Shown piece after piece: positions 8,572 to 15,625 of a stretch of 64,000 bases of DNA. A program made the translations under genes and the position numbers. The notes under the pieces were generated by a model. The model was not told where the DNA came from. It was given only the letters and a program-made list of their open reading frames with translations, and made no database searches. Source of the DNA: Paracoccus salipaludis (lineage in GTDB: Bacteria > Pseudomonadota > Alphaproteobacteria > Rhodobacterales > Rhodobacteraceae); contig NZ_NSJZ01000001.1 in assembly GCF_002287065.1 (NCBI RefSeq), positions 372,001-436,000 on the forward strand. The letters run 5' to 3'. Each line of letters opens with the position of its first letter. Within the stretch, counting starts at the first letter, position 1.

Positions 8572-9628
8572 GGTGCAGGAGGCCCCCGCCGGCTGGTGGG
8601 ATCCCGAGGCCGACGACCAGCTGCGCTGCGTCGCGGTCCACCAGGAAACCCATGACGTCCGCAGCTTCACCTTCGTGTCGCCGGCCGGAAAGCAGTTCCG
8701 CTTCGGCGCGGGACAGTATTTCCTGTTCGACTTTCCGGTTGGGGATGCGGTGGAAAGCCGCTGCTACAGCATCTCCTCACCCCCCACCCGGCCGGGCGCC
8801 TTCACCATCACGGTCAAGCGCGTGGCGGGGGGCGTGGTGTCGAACTGGCTGCACGACAACCTGACGCCCGGCGCCTCCGTGCGGGCGCAGGGGCCGCGGG
8901 GGACCTTCCTGCGGCCCGAGGCGCCCGCGCGGAAATACCTGTTCCTGTCCGGCGGCTCGGGGATCACGCCCGTGATGTCGATGCTGCGAGAGATCGCCGA
9001 CAAGGCCGGGGACGCCGACGTGGTGTTCCTGCACGCGGGCCGCACGCCGCAGGATTTCGTCTTCCGCGACGAACTTGCGCTGCTCGCCGGCCGGATCAGG
9101 GGGCTGCGGCTGTTCCTGCTGCCCGAAACGGCGGGGGCCGAGCCCTCGTGGCCCGGCCTCACCGGCCGCATATCGTCCGAACTGATGGCTCTGGCCGTCC
9201 CCGACATGGCCGAGCGGGTGGTGATGTGCTGCGGCCCCGCGCCCTTCATGGCGGCCGCGCGATCCATCGCCGCCAGCCTCGGCGTGCCGCAGGAGCGGTA
9301 TCTCGAGGAAAGCTTCGACGCGGCGGTGCTCGAGCCGCCCGTGACCGAGGTCACGCCCGCGACGACGACCTTCAGCGTCCGCTTCGCCAAGCAGAACCGC
9401 ACCATCGAGGTCGGGGCGGAACAGACGGTCCTGTCCTGCGCCAAGAAGGCGGGCATCCGCATCCCGTCGTCCTGCGCCAACGGCATCTGCGGCACCTGCA
9501 AGTCGCGGCTGGTCAGCGGCAGCGTGGACATGAAGCATGGCGGCGGCATCCGCCAGCGCGAGATCGACGCGGGCATGTTCCTGCCCTGCTGCTCGCGCCC
9601 GCTCAGCGACCTGGTGATCGAACGCTGA
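8561..9628 (+). CDS. gbcB: Ferredoxin-NAD(P)H reductase component of the betaine monooxygenase
   Basis: A 355-aa three-domain reductase. It has an FAD-binding barrel (about 20-125, with SRCYSISSPP), an NAD(P) domain (about 130-240, with GGSGITPVMSML) and a C-terminal plant-type [2Fe-2S] domain with SSCANGICGTCKSRLVSG plus a downstream Cys. It feeds electrons to the Rieske oxygenase encoded just upstream. The start codon lies inside the oxygenase gene (11-nt overlap), so the two are translated as a pair. A strong bidirectional hairpin begins at its stop codon. Confidence 0.88.
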   Translation: MATEVQEAPAGWWDPEADDQLRCVAVHQETHDVRSFTFVSPAGKQFRFGAGQYFLFDFPVGDAVESRCYSISSPPTRPGAFTITVKRVAGGVVSNWLHDNLTPGASVRAQGPRGTFLRPEAPARKYLFLSGGSGITPVMSMLREIADKAGDADVVFLHAGRTPQDFVFRDELALLAGRIRGLRLFLLPETAGAEPSWPGLTGRISSELMALAVPDMAERVVMCCGPAPFMAAARSIAASLGVPQERYLEESFDAAVLEPPVTEVTPATTTFSVRFAKQNRTIEVGAEQTVLSCAKKAGIRIPSSCANGICGTCKSRLVSGSVDMKHGGGIRQREIDAGMFLPCCSRPLSDLVIER

Positions 9629-9654
9629 AAGGCCGCCCGTCGCGGGCGGCCTTT
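9628..9654. terminator. Bidirectional hairpin terminator between gbcB and proV
   Basis: AAAGGCCGCCCG (9628-9639) pairs perfectly with CGGGCGGCCTTT (9643-9654) around a 3-nt loop. The A and T tracts on either side let it act for the rightward gbcAB operon and for the convergent leftward proXWV operon ending at 9704. The remaining 49 bp of the gap show nothing else. Confidence 0.8.
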
Positions 9655-9703
9655 CCTCGGAAGGATGACCGGGCGGCCTGCCTTTTCCGGGCGGGCCGCC
9701 TTC

Positions 9704-10729
9704 TCAACTGGCACCTGCCGCGACGGCGACGGCACGGGTCATCGGCATCAGCCCGATGGCGCGGCCCGTCTGGTCCAGCACCGTCAGCCGGTCCAGCCCC
9801 TGCGCCGACATCATGCGGATCGCCTCGCCCAGATTGGCCTGTCCGTGGATGGCCGGTCCCTGCGCATCTGCCGTCACCGGCTGCATCACGGATGCGACGC
9901 GGACCACCTTGGCGCGGTCCACATGCTGGACGAAGCTCGACACATAGTCGTCGGCGGGATGCAGCACCATTTCCTGTCCGGTGCCTTCCTGGACGATGGA
10001 CCCGTCGCGCAGCAGTGCGATCCGGTCGCCGATCCGCAAGGCCTCGTCGAAGTCGTGGGTGATGAAGATGATGGTCTTGCGGAACTCCTTCTGCAGGTCC
10101 AGCAGCACCGTCTGCATGTCGTAGCGGATCAGCGGGTCCAGTGCCGAATAGGCCTCGTCCATCAGCAGGATCGGCGCGTCGTTGGCCAGCGCCCGCGCCA
10201 GGCCCACGCGCTGCTGCATCCCCCCCGACAACTGGTTGGGATAGCGGGTCTCGTATCCGGCCAGCCCCACCCGCTCGATCCAGCTCATCGCGGCGCGGTG
10301 GCGCTTGTCCTGCGCCACGCCCTGCACCTCCAGCCCGTAGGCCACGTTGTCCACCACCGTGCGATGCGGCAGCAGGGCGAACTTCTGGAACACCATCGCC
10401 GTCTTGTGGCGGCGGAACTCGCGCAGGGCGGCGGGCGACATCGCCACCACGTCCTGCCCGTCGATCACGATCTCGCCCGCCGTGGGCTCGATCAGCCGGT
10501 TGATGTGACGGATCAGGGTGGACTTGCCCGACCCCGACAGGCCCATGACAACCTGGATCGTGCCCGGCTCGACCGAGATGCTGATGTCGCGCAGGCCCAG
10601 CACATGGCGGTGCTTGCGGTTCAGCTCGGCCTTGGTCATGCCGCGCCGGACGGCATCGACATGGTCCCGCGGACGCGCGCCGAAAATCTTGTAAAGATTG
10701 CGGATCTCGATCCCGAGCGGTTCAGGCAT
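9704..10729 (-). CDS. proV: Glycine betaine/proline ABC transporter ATPase
   Basis: A 341-aa ProV-type ATPase. Walker A is GLSGSGKST, the signature is LSGGMQQRVGLARAL and Walker B is ILLMDEAYSALDP. The C-terminus (about 270-341) carries CBS-like sequence, as in osmoregulated betaine importers. The start at 10729 (MPEPLG) is chosen because it overlaps the permease stop by only 8 nt; a 28-residue upstream extension has no support. It is the last gene of proX-proW-proV. The likely cargo is a quaternary ammonium or sulfonium compound, given the surrounding catabolic genes. Confidence 0.92.
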   Translation of the reverse strand: MPEPLGIEIRNLYKIFGARPRDHVDAVRRGMTKAELNRKHRHVLGLRDISISVEPGTIQVVMGLSGSGKSTLIRHINRLIEPTAGEIVIDGQDVVAMSPAALREFRRHKTAMVFQKFALLPHRTVVDNVAYGLEVQGVAQDKRHRAAMSWIERVGLAGYETRYPNQLSGGMQQRVGLARALANDAPILLMDEAYSALDPLIRYDMQTVLLDLQKEFRKTIIFITHDFDEALRIGDRIALLRDGSIVQEGTGQEMVLHPADDYVSSFVQHVDRAKVVRVASVMQPVTADAQGPAIHGQANLGEAIRMMSAQGLDRLTVLDQTGRAIGLMPMTRAVAVAAGAS

Positions 10730-11612
10730 CGATGCCTCCACGGTGTTTCTGCAACCGGCGGCCGAAGGCCTGGCTGATGCGGTCGAAGATGATGGCGATG
10801 CCGACGATGGCAAAGCCGTTGAAGACGCCCAGCGTGAAATACTGGTTGGAAATCGCCCGCAGCACCGGCTGGCCCAGCCCCTGCACCCCGATCATGGACG
10901 CGATGACGACCATCGCCAGCGCCATCATGATGGTCTGGTTGACGCCGGCCATGATCGTCGGCAGCGCCAGCGGCAGCTGGACGTTCCACAGCTTCTGCCA
11001 GGCGGACGAGCCGAAGGCGTCCGCCGCCTCGATCACCTCGCGGTCCACCTCGCGCACGCCCAGGTTCGTCAGCCGCACGATGGGCGGCAGCGCATAAACG
11101 ACAACCGCGATCATGCCGGCCACGCGGCCGATCCCCAGCAGCATCACCACCGGGATCAGGTAGACGAAGCTGGGCATGGTCTGCATCACGTCCAGCACCG
11201 GATTCATCCCGGACTGCACCCGGTTCGATCGCGCCATGAGGATGCCCAGCGGGATGCCGACCACAATGGCGACCAGCGTGCAGACGAGGATCATGGCGAT
11301 CGTCCGCATGGTGTCTTCCCACATCCCGAAATAGCCGATGGCGGCCAGGGTCAGGACGCTCGCGGCCGTCAGGCGGAGGCTGCGGCTGCCCGCCCAGGCC
11401 AGCGCACCGACGATCAGCAGCACCAGCGGCCAGGGCATCCCCAGCATCAGCCGTTCCGCCTGCACCAGCATCTGCCGCAGAGGATCGAAGAAGCCCTCGA
11501 TCATCGCGCCGTAGCTGCGCGTGAACTCGCGGAAGGCGTCGTCGATGACGCGCTTGAGGTTGCGAAGGGTTTCCTCGTTCATCTGGGGAAACCGGTTCAT
11601 CCAGTCGAGCAT
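10722..11612 (-). CDS. proW: Glycine betaine/proline ABC transporter permease
   Basis: A 296-aa inner-membrane permease with an amphipathic N-terminus and about seven hydrophobic segments from residue 57 on. The EAA-type loop (EVDREVIEAADAFGSSAWQKLWNVQLPLALPT) is typical of the OpuA/ProW family. It pairs with the ATPase downstream (8-nt overlap) and the periplasmic binding protein upstream. A GC-rich hairpin separates it from proX, which would allow the binding protein to be made in excess. Confidence 0.93.
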   Translation of the reverse strand: MLDWMNRFPQMNEETLRNLKRVIDDAFREFTRSYGAMIEGFFDPLRQMLVQAERLMLGMPWPLVLLIVGALAWAGSRSLRLTAASVLTLAAIGYFGMWEDTMRTIAMILVCTLVAIVVGIPLGILMARSNRVQSGMNPVLDVMQTMPSFVYLIPVVMLLGIGRVAGMIAVVVYALPPIVRLTNLGVREVDREVIEAADAFGSSAWQKLWNVQLPLALPTIMAGVNQTIMMALAMVVIASMIGVQGLGQPVLRAISNQYFTLGVFNGFAIVGIAIIFDRISQAFGRRLQKHRGGIDA

Positions 11613-11650
11613 ACCGTTCCTGCCTTGGTGCTGCGGGTCGGATCAGATGA

Positions 11651-11675
11651 GCCGCGGGCGGAACCCACCCGCGGC
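11651..11675 (-). promoter_or_regulatory. Intercistronic hairpin between proX and proW
   Basis: GCCGCGGG (11651-11658) pairs with CCCGCGGC (11668-11675) around a 9-nt loop, immediately after proX and with no T-run. In binding-protein operons such hairpins protect the upstream message or partly terminate it. That role is inferred here from position only. Confidence 0.5.
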
Positions 11676-11689
11676 ACCGGCTCAGGCGG

Positions 11690-12688
11690 TCAGAGCGCCG
11701 CCTTGATCTTCTCGGCGGCCTCGGGCGTGACCCACTGTCCCCACAGCTCGGGCTGGGTGCGCAGGAACTCGCGCGCGCCGTCCTCGCCGGTGGCCTGGTT
11801 GTCGGTCATCCACGCCATCAGCTTGTTGACCGTCTCGTTCGTCCAGGACCGCTTGTTGAGATAGTCCATGACGCCCTGCGGCGCGCGGCCGGCGAAGTCG
11901 CTCGAGATCAGGGTGTAAACGACGTCCGACTTCCAGTCATTGGGCTTGGGGTCCGGGCAGTCCGCGTTCGAGGTGCAGCGTTCCCATTCCGCGTCGTCCA
12001 GCGGCACGCCGTGCTGCAGCCGGACCATCTCGTACTTGCCCAGCAGGGCGGTCGGTTCCCAGTAGAAGGCGACGATGGGCTCCTTGTTCTCGTAGGCACG
12101 GGCGATGGCCCCGTCGAGGCCGGCGGCCGAGCCGGTGTCGAGCAGGTTCCAGCCCATGTCCCCGGCGCCGTAGGCCTTGAACATCTGGGTGGTGACGATG
12201 GTCCCGCCCCAGCCTTCCTGGCCGTTGTAGATCGCCCCGCGCGAGGGGTCCTCGGGGTCGGGGAACAGGTCGGGATGCTTCAGCAGTTCGGGGATCGTCA
12301 GGATCTCGGGATGGGCGTCGGCGATGTATTTCGGGATGAACCAGCCCTGCTGGCCGCCGTCGCTGAGGGAATTGGCGCCATAGACGATCTTGCCGTCTGC
12401 CTTGGCCTGTTCCACCAGGTCGGGCAGCAGGTTGACCCAGGCCTCGGGCACCACTTCGGGGCGCCCGCGCTCGATCAGCGAGGTGATCGAGGGCACGGTG
12501 TCGCCGGCCACGATCTCGGCGTTGCAGCCGTATCCGTTGTTCAGGATGAACTGGTCGAGGGCCGCCAGCACCTCGGCGCTCTGCCAGTTCATGTTCGACA
12601 GCGACAGGTCGCCGCATTCTTCCTGTGCCAGCGCCGGGGCGGCCGCCAGTGCCGTTCCGAATGCAGCAAGGGTCAGGACTTTCCGCAT
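11690..12688 (-). CDS. proX: Betaine ABC transporter periplasmic substrate-binding protein
   Basis: A 332-aa ProX-type (OpuAC) binding protein with a cleavable signal (LTLAAFGTALAAAPALAQ, cleavage near residue 22). The mature part has a Trp/Tyr-rich ligand region (WVNLLPDLVEQA, GWFIPKYIAD, FYWEPTALLGKYEM) of the kind that forms an aromatic cage for quaternary ammonium groups. ATG 12688 is preferred over GTG 12694 because GGAGG sits 5 nt upstream of it. First gene of proXWV. A TetR-family gene on the same strand ends 78 bp upstream. Confidence 0.9.
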   Translation of the reverse strand: MRKVLTLAAFGTALAAAPALAQEECGDLSLSNMNWQSAEVLAALDQFILNNGYGCNAEIVAGDTVPSITSLIERGRPEVVPEAWVNLLPDLVEQAKADGKIVYGANSLSDGGQQGWFIPKYIADAHPEILTIPELLKHPDLFPDPEDPSRGAIYNGQEGWGGTIVTTQMFKAYGAGDMGWNLLDTGSAAGLDGAIARAYENKEPIVAFYWEPTALLGKYEMVRLQHGVPLDDAEWERCTSNADCPDPKPNDWKSDVVYTLISSDFAGRAPQGVMDYLNKRSWTNETVNKLMAWMTDNQATGEDGAREFLRTQPELWGQWVTPEAAEKIKAAL

Positions 12689-12766
12689 TTCCACCTCCGT
12701 CCAGAGCCCTGTTGGGTTTGCTGACCGGCGGGCCCTGGGACGCCGGCTGGCTTTGCGGCGGCGGTG

Positions 12767-13444
12767 TCAGCCCGTGCCGCGTTTCACCGGGGCCGGCTGC
12801 CCGTCGTCCCCCAGGCGATAGCCGAAGGGGGCAAGGAACCGGGCCATCTCGCTGGGCGTGGCCTCGGTGCCGGTATAGATGCGGACATAGGCCGCGACCC
12901 GCGCCAGCCGCGTGGCGACCGTTTCGCGCGTCTGCATCGAGATGTAGCCGATCTGGACCAGGTAGATCGTGCGCGCCCGGACGTCGGCGTCGATCTCGTC
13001 GAAACCGAAGCCGCGCAGCATGACGCGCAGCGCCTCCATCCGCGTCTCGTCGGCGCGCCTGACCCGCTCCATGGTGTCGTCGGACTGAAGCGCCCAGCTG
13101 CGGACGGCGAACTCGAATCCCGCGTCGAACTGCTGCCCGACGATGAAGCAGGCCAGCAGGTTCAGCGCCGCCTCGGCCGGGGTCTCGGCGTAAGCCTCGG
13201 CGGCGGCGACGAAGCCGCGGGTGTTGGTCTGCTCCCACCTGTCCAGAAGCGCTTCGAGCAATTCCTCGCGGCTTTCGAAGAACCAGTAGAAGCTGGTGCG
13301 CGACAGGTTCAGCCGGTCGGACAGCACCTGGATGCGGACGCTGTCAACGCCCCCCTCGATCAGGGCCTGGTAGGCGGCATCCAGCCACAGGTCGCGCGAG
13401 CCGCGTTCCTTCAGTCGTCTGGCAGAGGGCGAGGTCATGGTCAT
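12767..13444 (-). CDS. TetR-family regulator
   Basis: A 225-aa TetR-type repressor. The HTH lies at about residues 20-65 (LSDRLNLSRTSFYWFFESREELLEALLDRWE), with a helical ligand domain after it. It is divergent from the TMADH-like/DMGDH-like operon, and an array of TGTTC/GAACA half-sites with a TTGACA hexamer sits between the two start codons. It therefore probably represses that operon and itself. It lies upstream of proX on the same strand, so it may also influence uptake. The ligand is not predictable. Confidence 0.85.
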   Translation of the reverse strand: MTMTSPSARRLKERGSRDLWLDAAYQALIEGGVDSVRIQVLSDRLNLSRTSFYWFFESREELLEALLDRWEQTNTRGFVAAAEAYAETPAEAALNLLACFIVGQQFDAGFEFAVRSWALQSDDTMERVRRADETRMEALRVMLRGFGFDEIDADVRARTIYLVQIGYISMQTRETVATRLARVAAYVRIYTGTEATPSEMARFLAPFGYRLGDDGQPAPVKRGTG

Positions 13445-13486
13445 GAGTCGGATGATAGCGCCGGACAGTCCCGTGGCAACGAAAAT

Positions 13487-13513
13487 TGTTCAGGCTCGAA
13501 CACTAAATGTTCG
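13487..13513. promoter_or_regulatory. Triple half-site operator upstream of the demethylase operon
   Basis: TGTTC (13487-13491), GAACA (13498-13502) and TGTTC (13508-13512) alternate in orientation. The inner pair forms the perfect dyad CGAACA-N5-TGTTCG (13497-13513). A fourth GAACA lies at 13540-13544. The site falls between the divergent TetR gene and the + strand operon, 16 bp upstream of a TTGACA hexamer. It is the best candidate for the TetR-family binding site. Confidence 0.6.
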
Positions 13514-13528
13514 GGGTGATCGATTTTC

Positions 13529-13557
13529 TTGACAGTGGTGAACAGTGATTCCACTCT
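13529..13557 (+). promoter_or_regulatory. Candidate promoter of the TMADH-like/DMGDH-like operon
   Basis: A perfect TTGACA (13529-13534) lies 58 bp before the ATG at 13587. The -10 region about 17 nt further on is poor (CACTCT-like), so the promoter may need help or use a non-canonical -10. The half-site GAACA at 13540 falls inside the spacer, where a repressor could block RNA polymerase. Confidence 0.4.
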
Positions 13558-13586
13558 GCTGTCGATACCCTTCCCGAGAGCGCGCC

Positions 13587-15623
13587 ATGTCGAACGATCC
13601 GCTGCTTCAGCCCTTCACCCTCAAGCACCTGACGCTGAGGAACCGCCTGCTGCTGACCTCGCACGAGCCGGCCTATGGCGAGGACGGGCTGCCCAAGGAC
13701 CGCTATCGCGCCTATCACGTCGAACGCGCCAAGGGCGGGGTTGCGCTGACGATGACGGCGGGCTCGGCGGTGGTGGGGCCGGACAGCCCGCCCGCCTTCG
13801 GGAACCTGCTGCTTTACAAGGACGAGGTCGTGCCGTGGATGCGGCGGCTGGTGGACGAGTGCCACGATCACGGCGCGGCCGTGATGATCCAGGTCACGCA
13901 CATGGGCCGCCGCACGCGCTGGGACCGGGGGGACTGGCTGCCGGTCGTGGGGCCGTCGCATGAACGCGAGGCCGCGCATCGCGCCTTTCCCAAGCGGATC
14001 GAGGACTGGGACATCGCCCGCATCACGGCCCAGTTCGCCGACGCCGCCGAGCGGATGAAGGAGGCGGGCGTGGACGGGATCGAGCTGCAGGCCTACGGCC
14101 AGCTATTGGCGCAGTTCTGGACGCCCGCGATCAACGACCTGGACCCGCCCTATGGCGGCAGCCTCGACAACCGCCTGCGCTTCACCTTCGAGGTGCTGGA
14201 CGCGGTGCGCAACCGCGTCGGCCCCGACTTCATCGTGGGCATGCGGGTCGTCCCGGACGAGCAGATGCCGGGCGGCGTCACGAAGGAGGACGGCGCCGAG
14301 ATCGCCCGCCGCCTGAAGGGCAGCGGCAAGGTCGATTTCCTGAACATCGTGCGCGGGCATATCGACACGGACGCGGGGCTGACCGACCTGATCCCGATTC
14401 AGGGGATGCCCTCGGCCCCCCATCTGGAGTTCGCAGGCGAGGTCCGCGCCGCCTCGCAGATGCCGACCTTCCATGCGGCGCGCATCCAGGACGTCGCCAC
14501 CGCCCGCCACGCCGTCGCCAGCGGGTTGCTGGATATGGTCGGCATGACCCGCGCCCATATCGCCGACCCGCATATCGTCCGGAAGCTGATGGCCGGGCAG
14601 GAGGACCGCATCCGCCCCTGCGTCGGCGCGAACTACTGCCTCGACCGCATCTACCAGGGAGGCATGGCGCTTTGCATCCACAACCCCGCCTCGGGGCGCG
14701 AGGAAACGATGCCCCACGCGATCCCGCCCGCCGCGCAGGTGCGCCGGGTGACGGTCGTGGGCGCCGGTCCCGCGGGCCTCGAGGCGGCTCGTGTCGCCGC
14801 CGAGCGCGGCCATGCCGTCACCGTCTTCGAGGCCGCCGACCAGCCCGGAGGGCAGGTCCGCCTGGCCGCGCTCCAGCCCCGGCGGCGCGAGATGGAACAG
14901 ATCGTTTCGTGGCGGATGGAAGAGTGCGAGCGGCTGGGCGTCACCTTCCGCTTCAACACATTCGCGGACGAGGCCGACGTGCTGGGCACCGCGCCGGACG
15001 TGGTCATCGTCGCCACGGGCGGGCTGCCGCATACCGAGGTGCTGGCGCAGGGCAACGAACTGGTCGTGTCGGCCTGGGACATCCTGTCGGGCGACGTGAA
15101 GCCCGGCGCAAGCGTGCTGGTCTATGACGACGCGGGCGACCATGCCGCCCTGCAGGCCGCGCAGGCCATCGCCGAGACGGGCGCCGAGGTCGAGGTCGTG
15201 ACCCCCGACAGGACCTTCTCGCCCGAGATCATGGCGATGAACCTGGTGCCCTACATGCGCGCGCTGCAGAAGGGGAAGACGACCTTCACCGTCACCTGGC
15301 GCCTGCGGGAGGTCCGGCGCGAGGGCAACCTGCTGCGTGCCACGCTGGGCAGCGACTACGGCGATTTCACGCGCGAGCGGGTCGTCGACCAGGTGGTGGT
15401 GAACCACGGCACCCGGCCCTTGGACGAGCTCTATTTCGACCTCAAGCCGCAGTCGTCGAACGGGGGCGAGGTCGATTACGACGCGCTGATCGCGGGCGGT
15501 CCGCAGCAGGTCGCCCGGAACGCCGAGGGCCGCTTCCGGCTGTTCCGCATCGGCGACGCCGTGTCTGCCCGCAATACCCATGCCGCGATCTATGACGCGC
15601 TGCGCCTGGTGAAGGATCTCTGA
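13587..15623 (+). CDS. Trimethylamine-dehydrogenase-like N-demethylase (DgcA/StcD type)
   Basis: A 678-aa two-part flavoprotein. An N-terminal FMN TIM barrel (1-340) of the old-yellow-enzyme/TMADH class is followed by an Fe-S motif. The C-terminal half holds a dinucleotide-binding domain with VVGAGPAGLEAARVAAERGH near residue 390. Family members demethylate dimethylglycine (DgcA), N-methylproline (StcD) or trimethylamine. The Fe-S cysteines are C345, C351 and C363; position 348, a cysteine in TMADH, is alanine here. No cysteine sits near residue 30, so the FMN is probably not cysteinyl-linked. ATG 13587 is favoured over the in-frame start at 13545. The gene is 2 bp from the next demethylase, and a dimethylglycine or methylproline substrate is inferred. 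Confidence 0.8.
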   Translation: MSNDPLLQPFTLKHLTLRNRLLLTSHEPAYGEDGLPKDRYRAYHVERAKGGVALTMTAGSAVVGPDSPPAFGNLLLYKDEVVPWMRRLVDECHDHGAAVMIQVTHMGRRTRWDRGDWLPVVGPSHEREAAHRAFPKRIEDWDIARITAQFADAAERMKEAGVDGIELQAYGQLLAQFWTPAINDLDPPYGGSLDNRLRFTFEVLDAVRNRVGPDFIVGMRVVPDEQMPGGVTKEDGAEIARRLKGSGKVDFLNIVRGHIDTDAGLTDLIPIQGMPSAPHLEFAGEVRAASQMPTFHAARIQDVATARHAVASGLLDMVGMTRAHIADPHIVRKLMAGQEDRIRPCVGANYCLDRIYQGGMALCIHNPASGREETMPHAIPPAAQVRRVTVVGAGPAGLEAARVAAERGHAVTVFEAADQPGGQVRLAALQPRRREMEQIVSWRMEECERLGVTFRFNTFADEADVLGTAPDVVIVATGGLPHTEVLAQGNELVVSAWDILSGDVKPGASVLVYDDAGDHAALQAAQAIAETGAEVEVVTPDRTFSPEIMAMNLVPYMRALQKGKTTFTVTWRLREVRREGNLLRATLGSDYGDFTRERVVDQVVVNHGTRPLDELYFDLKPQSSNGGEVDYDALIAGGPQQVARNAEGRFRLFRIGDAVSARNTHAAIYDALRLVKDL

Positions 15624-15625
15624 GG

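Noticed and set aside
9628..9654. Possible riboswitch or attenuator at the gbcB/proV boundary
   Set aside because: It lies downstream of both convergent genes, so it can only be a terminator.
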